Source of the DNA: Yersinia similis
GTDB lineage: Bacteria; Pseudomonadota; Gammaproteobacteria; Enterobacterales; Enterobacteriaceae
Direction of reading: 5' to 3'
DNA: 55,520 bases
Assembly: GCF_001053095.1 (NCBI RefSeq)
Contig: NZ_CGBP01000032.1
Location: 1-55,520, forward strand
In this document: positions 33,047-42,874 of the stretch, in pieces
Layout: every line of letters begins with the position of its first letter
Numbering within the stretch: the first letter of the stretch is position 1
The notes under the pieces: model-generated
What the model was told of the DNA's origin: nothing
Database searches by the model: none
The model's input: the letters and a program-made list of their open reading frames with translations, nothing else
Position numbers and translations under genes: made by a program

Positions 33047-34291
33047 TCAGTGTTCATTGAGCAGTTGGCGTGCGGCCTGTGCCGAGGTGGCAACCGCTTG
33101 TTCCGGGGATATTTCCCCTTTCAGTACCACTTTGCTGTAGTTGGCGAGAATAATATTCGCCACCTCCATCGCATTGGCGAAAGGCTCACTCATGATCGCA
33201 TGTTGTAGTTGCTGTACGAACGGTTGTGCCTCTGCGGACTGAAAATAGGGAGCATCTTGCAGCGCCTTCAACGTAGGGAGCTGGCCCAGGGCAATATTGG
33301 CCTGTAGATTGATATCGTCGCGCATAAGTAGGTTGAGCAGCGCCCAACTGAGTTGCTCTTTCCTGGCCTCATCCTTGAAAATCATAATGGCCCGGCCATC
33401 CAATACCGAGTAGTGGATATCGCCCTTGGTTTGTACCGGGATCGGGGCGATGGCCACGTCCTGGCCTACCACCATTGGGCGTTCAGCCGCCGACGAGAGG
33501 GTGGCCTTCCAGCCGAAGCCGAATTGTAGCCACATGCCGATATTACGGGAGAAGAAGCTTTTTTCCATAGTCAGTGGCGCAAAGCGCTGCGCCTGCTGCA
33601 TGGTACGCATAAACTGCGCCATGTTGGCATCGGGATGGTCGAATACGATGTCGGTACCGTAGCGGTTTAGTAACTGATACTGGCCCTGATTAACGTTGTA
33701 ATACATGGGTGCCAGCAGATTCCAGTACCAACTGCCGAATGACAGCACATCATTCCAGAATACCGTGCCGTAGACTTTGCTACCGTCTGAGCGAGGGGGC
33801 AAGGCGGAGATCTTTTCGGCCGCCAGTAAAAATTCATCCCAGGTCGCTGGAGGACGCTCGGGATCCAAGCCTGCCTCGGCAAATAGCTCCTTATTATAAA
33901 TCATCATCTGGGTGGTGGCGTTCCACGGAATATAGTAGGTACGGCCAAAGTTTTCGCGTAAGAAGTGAGGATCGATACGTTCATTTAATTCGGCAAAACC
34001 GGGGAATTTATCCAAATACGCCAGCTTGCCGAGCTTCGCCAGTTTGGCGGGTTGATAGCCGAATACACCGATGTAAACATTGGGGTTATCTCCGGCGGCC
34101 ATCCGAGTATCCAGTTGTTCGTCGTTGGATACCACTAAATTAACCTCGGGATAGAGCTTATTAAATTCAGGGGTGACGGTATTACGCATAAAAGAAACAT
34201 AGCTGCCGCTGGGCACCATAATTTCTAGCCTTTCGGCCGCCATAAGCGGCAGCGAGGCTATCGCGATTGCAATATAATAAAGTATCTTCAT
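33047..34291 (-). CDS. Periplasmic sugar-binding protein of the ABC transporter
   Basis: A 414-aa extracellular solute-binding protein (family 1). Signal peptide MKILYYIAIAIASLPLMAA, then RLEIMVPSG, NTVTPEFNKLYPEVNLVVS, YIPWNATTQMMIYNKELFAE, PPATWDEFLLAAEKI and FEDEARKEQL-like blocks. The start at 34291 gives a clean signal peptide; the longer frame adds 12 residues before it. It captures the oligosaccharide and presents it to the two permeases. In Listeria the equivalent binding protein (Lin1841) binds beta-1,2-gluco-oligosaccharides; the same ligand here is inferred from context. Confidence 0.88.
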   Translation of the reverse strand: MKILYYIAIAIASLPLMAAERLEIMVPSGSYVSFMRNTVTPEFNKLYPEVNLVVSNDEQLDTRMAAGDNPNVYIGVFGYQPAKLAKLGKLAYLDKFPGFAELNERIDPHFLRENFGRTYYIPWNATTQMMIYNKELFAEAGLDPERPPATWDEFLLAAEKISALPPRSDGSKVYGTVFWNDVLSFGSWYWNLLAPMYYNVNQGQYQLLNRYGTDIVFDHPDANMAQFMRTMQQAQRFAPLTMEKSFFSRNIGMWLQFGFGWKATLSSAAERPMVVGQDVAIAPIPVQTKGDIHYSVLDGRAIMIFKDEARKEQLSWALLNLLMRDDINLQANIALGQLPTLKALQDAPYFQSAEAQPFVQQLQHAIMSEPFANAMEVANIILANYSKVVLKGEISPEQAVATSAQAARQLLNEH

Positions 34292-34367
34292 ATTATTGAT
34301 TAATCCTGAAGCGCGGATATTTGGCAATCGCCATTATTTATCTCGCGCTATGGCAAATAGTCGGCCG

Positions 34368-35354
34368 CTATAGCGTTTCTCTTTCAATCAACTCGGTTGG
34401 TAATAAGGTAACCGCGTCAATATCGGTTTCTTCTTTTATTGCCCTCAGCAGCGTGTTGGCCGAAATAACGCCCATCTCATATTTATGATGTTCGATGGTG
34501 GTCAACGAAGGGGTTAATACACCTGAAGCATAAATATTATCAAATCCAACCACTTTTAGATCTTCTGGCACTCGAATATTATGCTCTTTTGCGGCGCGCA
34601 GAATACCGATGGCCATCTCATCATTAGCCGAGAAAATAGCTGAAGGGACTCGTCCTGCGGCAATCAGCGCTTGCATTTTTAAATAGGCATCCGCTTCGGT
34701 AAAATTAGAGCGGATAATAAAGTCGCGGTTGAGTTGCATATTGTGATAACCCAGCGCTGCAATAAAACCGTCCAGACGTTTCTGGTTATCGTAAGACTGT
34801 TCGGGGCCACTGAAGAAATAGATATCCCGGCAGCCTTTCGCCAATAGAGCGTTGACGGCCTTGAAGGCACCGCCGAAGTTATCGATCAAGACGTTATAAA
34901 TGTGCGGGCTCTTCAGTTCACGATCCAGTACGACAATCGGCAGAACATCGGAAGCAACGGATTGCAGGAAGCGATCATCGAAAGAGCTGGTAAGTACAAT
35001 GGCTCCGTCCACCGAGCGATCTCTGAGGTATTTGTGAGCAGTAGACTGTTCGCCGCCATACAGGCTGCAGGCAAGTAAATCGTAGTGCTCGCGGTGCACT
35101 CTCTCCTCAATGCCGCGCACCAGTTCGCTATAAACAGGACCAAACCATGAGTTGAAGAATAGCCCGATAGCACCACTCTTCTTAGCCTTTAGCATCTTGG
35201 CGTTGTTGTTGGCGGTATAGTTCATCTCTTGTGCTATTTTCAGCACCCGCAGCCGCGTCTCCTCCGTGATCTTCGGACTGCCATTAATGGCATAGGAGAC
35301 GGTAGATATGGAGACTTTGGCCCTTTTAGCAACATCCTTAATCGTTACACTCAC
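34368..35354 (-). CDS. LacI-family transcriptional regulator of the glucan locus
   Basis: A 328-aa repressor. N-terminal HTH TIKDVAKRAKVSISTVSYAI then NGSPKITEETRLRVL and hinge helix; C-terminal periplasmic-binding-like sensor domain (about 60-328). It lies within the operon between the phosphorylase and binding protein genes. The two gaaacgtttc palindromes in the 40018-40339 promoter region are standard LacI/GalR-type operators and its most likely targets; the inducer is probably a short beta-glucan sugar. Confidence 0.9.
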   Translation of the reverse strand: MSVTIKDVAKRAKVSISTVSYAINGSPKITEETRLRVLKIAQEMNYTANNNAKMLKAKKSGAIGLFFNSWFGPVYSELVRGIEERVHREHYDLLACSLYGGEQSTAHKYLRDRSVDGAIVLTSSFDDRFLQSVASDVLPIVVLDRELKSPHIYNVLIDNFGGAFKAVNALLAKGCRDIYFFSGPEQSYDNQKRLDGFIAALGYHNMQLNRDFIIRSNFTEADAYLKMQALIAAGRVPSAIFSANDEMAIGILRAAKEHNIRVPEDLKVVGFDNIYASGVLTPSLTTIEHHKYEMGVISANTLLRAIKEETDIDAVTLLPTELIERETL

Positions 35355-35415
35355 GGCTAACTCTCTAAATAAAAAAGGAATTTACTATAGCATGAGCCAC
35401 TCAGGCTTTTGTAGC

Positions 35416-35433
35416 GCCACACTTCAGTGTGGC
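35416..35433 (-). terminator. Intergenic hairpin after the GH94 gene
   Basis: GCCACACT and AGTGTGGC form a perfect 8-bp stem around a 2-nt centre. The U-tract on the minus strand is poor (GCTACAAAAG), so it may serve for mRNA stability rather than full termination, letting the operon continue. Confidence 0.45.
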
Positions 35434-35462
35434 ACATTCAGCCCGGCGACTCAGCCCCGTAA

Positions 35463-38400
35463 CTACAGGTAAATCTCTAGCTGACTGTGTGCTGTCAGAC
35501 GCCCTTCAATCTCCTGGCGGTGAATCAGTGCGGCCCCACTGCGATAGGGATTATCCTGCAACGTAAACGCCAGCGGCTGACCATCGAGTAGCACACGCTT
35601 CGGGGTAAACTCCCCCTGTTGCGGATAGATGCGCAGCGTGACCGGAAGGTTATAGAGTTGATAGCTTAGCGTCACATCACCAAACTGCCGACTTATCACC
35701 GGATCCAGCAACAGATCGCCGGCCTGATAACGCACGCCAAGTACGTTGGAAACAATCTGGTTGATATAGATCCCAGGACCGCTGGAGTAAATACGCCAGC
35801 CCGCTTTCGCGGCTACGGCACCGGTTTTCAATTGATCGAAGTTGTCGTAAGCCTGGTAGCGATCATCAAACTTGGCATCGGAGCTAGAGAAATAGCTGTT
35901 TGCCTGGCGCAGCTCGGCGTTAGGCACGCTCTCCTGGATCCCAACAGGGATGGTTTTAAACAGGTTATCGTACAGCTCCTGCGCCATCCCCATTTTGCAT
36001 AGGGCTTCTATAAAGCGAATATGGGCGTGGCAGTATTGTAGGCCGATTTCGCGCCCCAGATTAGCGGACAATTCGGCCCGTTTGAAGTAAGTCTGCTTAC
36101 CGGCCTTGTACTCTGCCATCCGATCCATCAGGCGCACGCCATCAGGATACATCAGGTTCTCCATGATGATCTTCATGTGCTGCTCAGCCATCTCTTTATC
36201 GAACGACTCGGAGATAATTGAGCGCTTGGCGGGCAACAGGCGGTACTTGATATGGGTCGTGGTATCGGTAGGATGCAGCAGGTATTCCGCCTCCCCCTGA
36301 TTAAAGTGAATAAAGCCGCTGATCACGCCATCCTTGATCAGATACTTATGGTAATCCGCCTCCATGTTGCTGGTTAGCGTCACGATACGTGCGATAAAAT
36401 CGGCAAACTGCGGATAAGCCTGCAGCGCCTTGGTCAAGGTTTTCAGCGTTTGCAGCGTCAGCGGAATAGTCCAGCCGCTGACCATATTTTCCCGCAGCGA
36501 CTGATTGGCGGGCTGCAACGTATCATCCCAGTCACCGTCACCGTAGCTGGAAAGATAGGTACCGGGTACCAGATGCGCCACGATATGGTCTATCTGCCGC
36601 TGAACATGTTGCAGCAGCGTCTCCTGCTCGCCGGTAAAGGCGAAATTCTGTTTGATGCTGGTGTAGGACAGACGCGTGTCCAATAACGCGACGCGATCCG
36701 TGGCTAACAGATAATCTGCCAACGCTTTCAGCGGCCAGACCACGATATCGCCGTGCGACTCCTGCTGCTGTACCTGAGCATATTCATCGAACATAAACCA
36801 CTGCGGCCAGGTTCCGGTTTCCAGATACTGATGGCGATAGGTTTGGCACAGAATCGCCTCAACCTGCTGATAGCGCCCCATGGCCATGAAGAACTCTATC
36901 GGCCCCTGTGAAACATCACGGGTGCCCCAGGCGGCACCGGCTGGCTGCTCTAAACCATGCGGTGAGCTGTAGTGGGTGAGCGCATTATGGGTGAACCAGT
37001 GCATGGCGTGATTAAGCTTCTGCGCTTGCTGTGGTGCGGCAGAAAAACTCACCGAAAAGTCGTTTAGCAGTGCACGATACTGTGCGTGATAAGCCTGCCG
37101 CTCGTGTTCAAAATCCAGCCACTTTCCGCGGCTGTCTACGCCGTTTAGCACGCCACCAAAGGCGATGCTGGCCTGCTGAGCAATCTGTCCTTGTAGCAAC
37201 AGGTACTGTACTCCTTGGCTGTCGCTATCGACGTATCTTTCGACACCCGTGAACCCGCCACAAGTCGCGATGCTAAAGCGGGGGCCATGAGCATCGCCCG
37301 TGCGGCTGATCTGCAACAGATCGTCATGGCGTTCAACCTGTACGGTCGCTTCCTCCTCCATATTGCCCATGATCAGTTGGTGGCTGACAATAACGTTGAG
37401 CGGTTGGCTATGGCCTGAGACAGCAATATCCAATTGAATAACCGGCTCACTCTGGCTGGCGAAGGCGCGGACCTGAATCATGCCCCCGGCCAACTTGTAT
37501 ATCCAGCGCGAGAAGTTGGCACCCACTTCATATGCAGAAGGCATCGCCAGAATGCGATATTCGCCGTCAACCTGTACCAGAATACGCTGACCGCTGCTCT
37601 TGAACTGATTGAGCATATTACGATTGACACCCAGCAATTTATTAAAGGAGGTGTTGCCCAGCGTCAGATGTGAGTTGAATACCCCATAGATATAGTGGGT
37701 AGAATTCATGATGGGATTAGTGAAGTCGATATTATTGCCGGAGGAAATAATATGGCCAGTCGGTCGCTCCAGATAGCGCTCTTTTTCTGCCAGCGTGACG
37801 TAGTTAGCATCCTGATAGAAAAACGATAGCAGTTCACCGTCCAACTGTTCAACAAACTGTTTTTCACCGTCAAACAGTTGCTCGATCTCTTCTGCCGTTA
37901 GCTTGTCTCCCGACAGTGGCCGCTGATCATAGCCCTGCTGAGTTGGGGCAACCTGCTCTGTCGCGGGTTCTCGCTGTGGCTGGCGATAGTTAGCACGGAT
38001 CCGCGCGACATCAAAGGCCTGTGCAATATTGGCCTCTGGCTGATGGCTGAGATAGAAACCGTAAAATACGCTGTCTGCGCTGTCACCCGCGGACAGCGTG
38101 ATTGGCTGTAGCTGTAGAGCGACATAGGCCATTTCATACTGGTAGTTCCGGTTCTCCAGCGATGGTTCAGTGACGATGGTGGGCAAGTGGCTAAACTTGT
38201 ACTGCTTGGCAAAGAACTGGTAGCCATCGGTGGAGAAACCTACTGCGGGTGAGAAGCTACCGAGTTGTAGCAGGGGATTACCGGTGCTCTGTGGTAGGTT
38301 TTGCCGAGAGGATACGGTATAGCCATACTTATCAAGCGAGAAGACCTTATGATCCAGATACTGACTGCAGTAGGATTCATTGGTCTTGGTAGCACCGGCA

Positions 38401-38816
38401 TCGGACAGTGACAGATCCTGACCGTAGATCAGATCATAGCGTAGCGCCTGTGCGCCGTGATTCTCAACCCGTACACTGTAGTAGTAAGTCTCTTCCTGCC
38501 CATGGCTAAAGGAGAGAGTAACAAAGGCGGTGAAGTCTGGAGTCGTGGTCTGCCAGATGATTTCATCCTGCGCGTTCTTATAGGTGACGAGTTGGTCATT
38601 GTGAAACAGCAGTGGGGTAACCCGCACAATACCGCTATCGTCCAACTGGCGCAGGAAGATATTGGCAATTGCCATATCCAGCCTTGGGGTGTCAAACAGG
38701 TTGAGCATGATGTCGCCGGCCAGCATGTTTTTCAACATGTTGCCCTGCATGAAGTTAAACTGCAGTACGCCGCCCTGTGCGCTGTATACGACGTTGGTGA
38801 TTGACTTGGTTATCAT
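35463..38816 (-). CDS. GH94 phosphorylase, probable 1,2-beta-oligoglucan phosphorylase
   Basis: A 1,117-aa cytoplasmic protein of the GH94 family. The Asp-rich motif GDGDWDD at about residues 759-765 carries the general acid of this family (GDWxD). Other landmarks: AGAAWGTRDVSQGPIEF, QWFMFDEYAQVQQQESHGD, SGWTIPLTLQTL and YLLHPTDTTTHIKYRLL. It has no signal peptide. Cellobiose and chitobiose phosphorylases are about 800 aa; a length near 1,100 is that of Listeria Lin1839, the enzyme that phosphorolyses beta-1,2-gluco-oligosaccharides to glucose 1-phosphate. The genes around it (GH3, ABC transporter, secreted GH144-like glycanase) match that assignment. Other GH94 or related specificities (laminaribiose, cellodextrin) are possible. 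Confidence 0.82.
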   Translation of the reverse strand: MITKSITNVVYSAQGGVLQFNFMQGNMLKNMLAGDIMLNLFDTPRLDMAIANIFLRQLDDSGIVRVTPLLFHNDQLVTYKNAQDEIIWQTTTPDFTAFVTLSFSHGQEETYYYSVRVENHGAQALRYDLIYGQDLSLSDAGATKTNESYCSQYLDHKVFSLDKYGYTVSSRQNLPQSTGNPLLQLGSFSPAVGFSTDGYQFFAKQYKFSHLPTIVTEPSLENRNYQYEMAYVALQLQPITLSAGDSADSVFYGFYLSHQPEANIAQAFDVARIRANYRQPQREPATEQVAPTQQGYDQRPLSGDKLTAEEIEQLFDGEKQFVEQLDGELLSFFYQDANYVTLAEKERYLERPTGHIISSGNNIDFTNPIMNSTHYIYGVFNSHLTLGNTSFNKLLGVNRNMLNQFKSSGQRILVQVDGEYRILAMPSAYEVGANFSRWIYKLAGGMIQVRAFASQSEPVIQLDIAVSGHSQPLNVIVSHQLIMGNMEEEATVQVERHDDLLQISRTGDAHGPRFSIATCGGFTGVERYVDSDSQGVQYLLLQGQIAQQASIAFGGVLNGVDSRGKWLDFEHERQAYHAQYRALLNDFSVSFSAAPQQAQKLNHAMHWFTHNALTHYSSPHGLEQPAGAAWGTRDVSQGPIEFFMAMGRYQQVEAILCQTYRHQYLETGTWPQWFMFDEYAQVQQQESHGDIVVWPLKALADYLLATDRVALLDTRLSYTSIKQNFAFTGEQETLLQHVQRQIDHIVAHLVPGTYLSSYGDGDWDDTLQPANQSLRENMVSGWTIPLTLQTLKTLTKALQAYPQFADFIARIVTLTSNMEADYHKYLIKDGVISGFIHFNQGEAEYLLHPTDTTTHIKYRLLPAKRSIISESFDKEMAEQHMKIIMENLMYPDGVRLMDRMAEYKAGKQTYFKRAELSANLGREIGLQYCHAHIRFIEALCKMGMAQELYDNLFKTIPVGIQESVPNAELRQANSYFSSSDAKFDDRYQAYDNFDQLKTGAVAAKAGWRIYSSGPGIYINQIVSNVLGVRYQAGDLLLDPVISRQFGDVTLSYQLYNLPVTLRIYPQQGEFTPKRVLLDGQPLAFTLQDNPYRSGAALIHRQEIEGRLTAHSQLEIYL

Positions 38817-38898
38817 TTAACTTGCCCTGAAGATAATTAAATATATATCCGAACGCCTTCAAGCTGCGGGATTTAACTCACCTGCAACTTAAAATTGA

Positions 38899-40017
38899 TT
38901 AGATATAGAGAATATTTTTTTCGCTTTCTTTATCGAAAAGATGGCACTTATCCAAATTAAAAGAGAAATGGCAGGTCTCATTGATCTGGATTTCATCTTC
39001 AGGATTAGGCCGTTTACAGATGGCCTGCTGCCCCATCAAGTTAAAATAGATAAACTCATCGGAACCCATCGCATCGACTCTGATAACCGTGGCAATTAGC
39101 GCATTGGCTGCGTCTGCGGGACTGATGCTGATATCCTCAGGCCTGATCCCCAAGTCGATCTCCCGGCCCAGATAAGGCCGACTCTTAGCAATTTTATCCG
39201 CAGGCAGTGGAAAGCGATATTCGCCGCAGCGAATAACCAGTTGCTCTTGGTATTCCTCGATACGACCACTAAACATGTTCATGGCGGGCGAACCCACAAA
39301 CTCCGCAACAAATTTATTTAGCGGATGGCGATAGACGTTCATTGGCCGGTCAACCTGCATGATCTCCCCCTTGCGCAGGATACAGACACGTTCACCCATG
39401 GTCATCGCCTCAACCTGATCGTGAGTGACGTAAATCATCGTGGCCGGTCTACCCGATTCGCGTAGTTGTTGATGCAACTTACTGATGCGCAGGCGCATGG
39501 AGACGCGCAGCTTAGCGTCCAGGTTGGACAGAGGTTCGTCGAATAAAAATACCGCAGGTTTTCTGACCATGGCCCGACCTAACGCCACGCGTTGGCATTG
39601 GCCGCCTGACATCTCTTTCGGCTTGCGTTGCAGCAGATCCGTGATTTCCAGTAACTCGGCGGCCTCATTGACTCGCTGAGCGATTTCAGCTTTGGTCTTC
39701 TTCGCCACCTTCAGGCCAAACGCCATATTTTCGTACACGGTCATATGCGGATAGAGGGCATAGTTTTGAAATACCATGGCAATGCCGCGATCTTTAGGCT
39801 GCACGTCATTACATTTTCTGCCCGCGATAGTGAGCTCACCGCTGGTTATTTCTTCAAGGCCAGCAATCATGCGCAACATCGTTGATTTTGCGCAGCCAGA
39901 GGGGCCAACGATCACCATGAATTCACCGTCTTTAATATCCAGATTAATATCATGCAGAACCTGCATGCCGTTTGGATATATTTTATTGACGTTATGTAAC
40001 ATCACTCCTGTCATCAC
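38899..40017 (-). CDS. ABC sugar transporter ATPase, UgpC/MsmK/MalK type
   Basis: A 372-aa ATPase. Walker A GPSGCAKST (about 38-46; Ala replaces the third Gly, a variant that also occurs in YcjV/UgpC relatives), Q-loop VFQNYALYPHM, signature MSGGQCQRVALGRAM, Walker B VFLFDEPLSNLD, H-loop YVTHDQVEAM. The C-terminal TOBE/regulatory domain spans about 240-372. It energises the two permeases, though its gene stands at the front of the operon, before the GH94 gene, next to the divergent promoter. Confidence 0.92.
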   Translation of the reverse strand: MMTGVMLHNVNKIYPNGMQVLHDINLDIKDGEFMVIVGPSGCAKSTMLRMIAGLEEITSGELTIAGRKCNDVQPKDRGIAMVFQNYALYPHMTVYENMAFGLKVAKKTKAEIAQRVNEAAELLEITDLLQRKPKEMSGGQCQRVALGRAMVRKPAVFLFDEPLSNLDAKLRVSMRLRISKLHQQLRESGRPATMIYVTHDQVEAMTMGERVCILRKGEIMQVDRPMNVYRHPLNKFVAEFVGSPAMNMFSGRIEEYQEQLVIRCGEYRFPLPADKIAKSRPYLGREIDLGIRPEDISISPADAANALIATVIRVDAMGSDEFIYFNLMGQQAICKRPNPEDEIQINETCHFSFNLDKCHLFDKESEKNILYI

Positions 40018-40036
40018 CCACTCTCACCGCCCAATA

Positions 40037-40046
40037 GAAACGTTTC
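40037..40046. promoter_or_regulatory. LacI-type operator O1
   Basis: The palindrome gaaacgtttc (in tagaaacgtttcac), 20 nt upstream of the minus-strand operon start. It is identical in core to the site at 40283-40292. Confidence 0.75.
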
Positions 40047-40208
40047 ACTAGATTAGAGTTTGCCATGGGCCACTGTCAATATCGCGCTACATACTGACAT
40101 TCCGTTACGAGATCTCTATCACGCTTTGACATCAACTTACCAATAAATTAATTAAAAACATACAGTTATATGATTGTTATTATAAAATTAGCACAAAATG
40201 TAATAAAA

Positions 40209-40224
40209 TGTTTTGTATGTCACA
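40209..40224. promoter_or_regulatory. Possible CRP site
   Basis: TGTTT-N6-TCACA fits the consensus TGTGA-N6-TCACA in one half fully and in the other at 3 of 5 positions. It sits between the divergent operons of a sugar-utilisation locus, where CRP control is expected. The 40018-40339 region has no gene; it is AT-rich promoter DNA. Confidence 0.35.
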
Positions 40225-40282
40225 CTTTTCAATAAATCTCTGTGAATGCGGTTGACTCACGTTGTTTGTTGCGCAGATTATA

Positions 40283-40292
40283 GAAACGTTTC
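40283..40292. promoter_or_regulatory. LacI-type operator O2
   Basis: The core gaaacgtttc extends to a perfect 14-bp palindrome, tagaaacgtttcta, at 40281-40294, 48 nt before the glycanase start. Its centre is 246 bp from that of O1, a spacing compatible with looping. Confidence 0.8.
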
Positions 40293-40339
40293 TACTGAAT
40301 GGTTTTTAACCTAAAGTCAGGCTTATAAGGCATATTTAC

Positions 40340-41719
40340 ATGATTAATAAAAGAAAAATTGTCCTCGCCGCTATATTACTCACGGTTAATGGCGGCTTGT
40401 TCGCCCAGAGCGTCGTGATTGATCAATTAAAAGTTTCTGAGCATCTTTATCCAAAGGGATTTGAATCCGAATTTCAGAATAACCTTGATTTCTACCGTGA
40501 CGGTGTGGGTGTCGATGAGAAGGCCAAAGTGCCTTACGATACGATCCGTATTGAAGGTACTGAAATTGTTAAAGGTTATTATACCAATACCACCGAGGTG
40601 GGGCTGTATCTCAATATATTAACCGAGTCGGTAAAAGCCGGTAATCTGCAGGCGTTACAACGAATTAAAGAGACATTGACCACGTTGGAGCAGGCGCCCA
40701 AGTGGAACGGGTTATTTTACTGGCCCTATGATATCCGCGACGGCAAGCTGGTAACCAATCCCGATGAGATCGTACCTGCGGTAGATAACGGTAATCTCTC
40801 GTTCGCATTGGCGGGGGTTGCCGGTGCATTTCTAGATTCGAGCGATGCGGACAAGCAAGAGATCGTGCAGCGCATTGAGGCGATACTGGACGGACAGAAA
40901 CCAGGCTGGGCCGCACTGTACGACGAAAATAAAGGTCTGCTCTCCTCTGGGTGGTCGACAAAAAACAATGCGTCACTGGGATACTTCGTTGATCGCAAGG
41001 GTAATGAAAGCCGTGCTGCGGTGGCCTGGGCGGTGCTGGCGACTAAAGATATGGGAGCCAAAGCATTACCGGTTAGTGCGTTCAGTAAAATGGAGCTCTA
41101 TACCCAACGCTATGAAATAAACGGCAAGCAATACAACCCGCTGCTGACTTGGGATGGCGCTTATTTCCAGATGATGATGCCGCAAATATGGCTGAATGAG
41201 CGTGAACTGATGCCTAACTACGGCATTGTTGAGGATCACACCTTTATTCAAAAAGTCTATGCCAGCAAGCACGGCATTCCAATGGTCTCTTCCTCCGCTA
41301 CCACGGATAACGCTTACCATTCCTTCGGTGTGCCACAGCTTTCCGAGAGCAAAGTGCGCTTCAAGAATAAAATCGATGATGGGTATACCGGTACGCCGCA
41401 CGCAATAGCACTCTCCTATATCGTCGATCCTGCCGGAGCGATCAGCGCATTAAAGAAACTGAAGCAGGCTTATCCGAATATCGAATCCCCGTATGGCTGG
41501 TATGACGCTGTCGATAGCAACGGCAAGATCTCAAAAAATATCCTTTCCCTTGATGTTGGCATGTTTGTTGGCGCTTTTCTGGCGAAAGAGATCAATGCCG
41601 ATGTTGAAAAATACCTACAAAGCAAGGGCGATATGGAGCTGCTAAAAGAGATGTATCAGTCCTACGTTCCCAATAATTACAAACCATTGGATGGTCTCTC
41701 CAGCTCTTCTCTGCACTGA
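40340..41719 (+). CDS. Secreted glucoamylase-like glycanase, probable endo-beta-1,2-glucanase (GH144-like)
   Basis: A 459-aa protein with a signal peptide (MINKRKIVLAAILLTVNGG, then LFAQS). The mature part is an all-helical barrel of the glucoamylase-like (PF10091/GH144) type: WNGLFYWPYDIRDGKL, VPAVDNGNLSFALAGVAGA, LLTWDGAYFQMMMPQIWLNE, GYTGTPHAIALSYI, SPYGWYDAVDSNGK, ILSLDVGMFVGAFLAKEI. GH144 enzymes cut beta-1,2-glucan internally to short sophoro-oligosaccharides. It probably works in the periplasm, feeding the ABC transporter. Which family of this clan it belongs to cannot be settled by eye. It heads the plus-strand operon behind LacI operator O2. Confidence 0.7.
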   Translation: MINKRKIVLAAILLTVNGGLFAQSVVIDQLKVSEHLYPKGFESEFQNNLDFYRDGVGVDEKAKVPYDTIRIEGTEIVKGYYTNTTEVGLYLNILTESVKAGNLQALQRIKETLTTLEQAPKWNGLFYWPYDIRDGKLVTNPDEIVPAVDNGNLSFALAGVAGAFLDSSDADKQEIVQRIEAILDGQKPGWAALYDENKGLLSSGWSTKNNASLGYFVDRKGNESRAAVAWAVLATKDMGAKALPVSAFSKMELYTQRYEINGKQYNPLLTWDGAYFQMMMPQIWLNERELMPNYGIVEDHTFIQKVYASKHGIPMVSSSATTDNAYHSFGVPQLSESKVRFKNKIDDGYTGTPHAIALSYIVDPAGAISALKKLKQAYPNIESPYGWYDAVDSNGKISKNILSLDVGMFVGAFLAKEINADVEKYLQSKGDMELLKEMYQSYVPNNYKPLDGLSSSSLH

Positions 41720-41819
41720 TGACTACCGACGCCCAATTACCCTAATGCCACCTCTCGGTTCACCAGAGCAGAGGATGGCATTGCCCCCATTTCGCGATGA
41801 TAGAATAAGGATTACAGGC

Positions 41820-42815
41820 ATGAAGAGATTGTTACTGTCGGCGCTGTTGATCACACCTGGCACTTTGCTGGCAGCCGATGCTCAGGAGCTCCCGCTGCTC
41901 AGTGGCGGCGATACGCCGACCATTAAGAACTCCAACCTAGACTTGTTCGGTGTTTCCAGAGACTTCGGCGATATTATATTTATCGACGATGACCGGACAG
42001 TGAACAATTCCGCGCCGAAAAGAACCCGCGTCTTTACCGGGTATGAGTATGAAAATATCAAGTTTTCCAATCACCCAGCGCAACTGTATAGCACACTGGT
42101 GTTTGCTGATGGTTCAACCAAGATTACCGACAGTTTTAGCATGGGTTATGTGCTACGTGAGACCACGATTTACGACGGCCCACGTAATAATGCATTTGCC
42201 GGCTCCGATAAATCGCGCCGTGACTCTTTTATGGAAATTCAGTTGCTGCCGAAATATATCAACTGGGTTAACGAGAACTTGAGTTACGGTGCCGAATTTG
42301 GCTACGAGCGTTTTACTGATGCCAAAGATGCGCCAGAAAAGCAGATGTACCATATTCGCCCAGAGATAAATCTGGGGTTCGGCCGTAATTTCCTGCATCT
42401 CAATGCCGAATTGGGCTGGATAGACAGAACTGACCGCGGCGCTTATATCGAAACCGAACCACTGTACCTCTATCGCGTTACCGATAATTTTAATATTGGC
42501 GCAAAGGCCTATTACCACGCTGAAGATAACGACTACCGCTGGCGCGAGACGGCAATTCGCCCGTTGATACAGTATCGCTTCGCTAACAGTACCTATCTGG
42601 AACTGCGCTGGGAGATCGGTGGTATTCGTACTCATGACGGCAGTGGTTATAACTACAACAATTACGGTTTATATACCGAAATCCCCTTCAACCCGACGAT
42701 ATCCTTTATGGCCGACCTGCAATATAAGGATCAAAAACAGCATCGGGGTAATGAATGGTCGTGGGGCGATAAAGAAGATATTTTCGCCAAAGTCGGCTTT
42801 ATCCTTAATTTCTAA
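41820..42815 (+). CDS. OmpG-like outer-membrane porin
   Basis: A 331-aa protein with a signal peptide (MKRLLLSALLITPGTLLAAD). The mature part is a single beta-barrel of alternating amphipathic strands rich in Y, W and R (YGAEFGYERF, HIRPEINLGFGRNF, LELRWEIGG) ending in phenylalanine (KVGFILNF), as outer-membrane barrels do. Length and pattern fit OmpG (E. coli OmpG is 301 aa and encoded next to the ycj sugar locus). The start at 41820 has AAGGA upstream; the open frame from 41691 overlaps the glycanase end. It probably lets oligosaccharides into the periplasm. Confidence 0.8.
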   Translation: MKRLLLSALLITPGTLLAADAQELPLLSGGDTPTIKNSNLDLFGVSRDFGDIIFIDDDRTVNNSAPKRTRVFTGYEYENIKFSNHPAQLYSTLVFADGSTKITDSFSMGYVLRETTIYDGPRNNAFAGSDKSRRDSFMEIQLLPKYINWVNENLSYGAEFGYERFTDAKDAPEKQMYHIRPEINLGFGRNFLHLNAELGWIDRTDRGAYIETEPLYLYRVTDNFNIGAKAYYHAEDNDYRWRETAIRPLIQYRFANSTYLELRWEIGGIRTHDGSGYNYNNYGLYTEIPFNPTISFMADLQYKDQKQHRGNEWSWGDKEDIFAKVGFILNF

Positions 42816-42874
42816 GCGTCCACATCCTTTTACTAACGATAAAAAATATTGGGCTAATATTTGGGGAATTACCT

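Noticed and set aside
42153-42635. 160-codon antisense frame in the porin gene
   Set aside because: Shadow of the OmpG-like barrel; no start signal or family.
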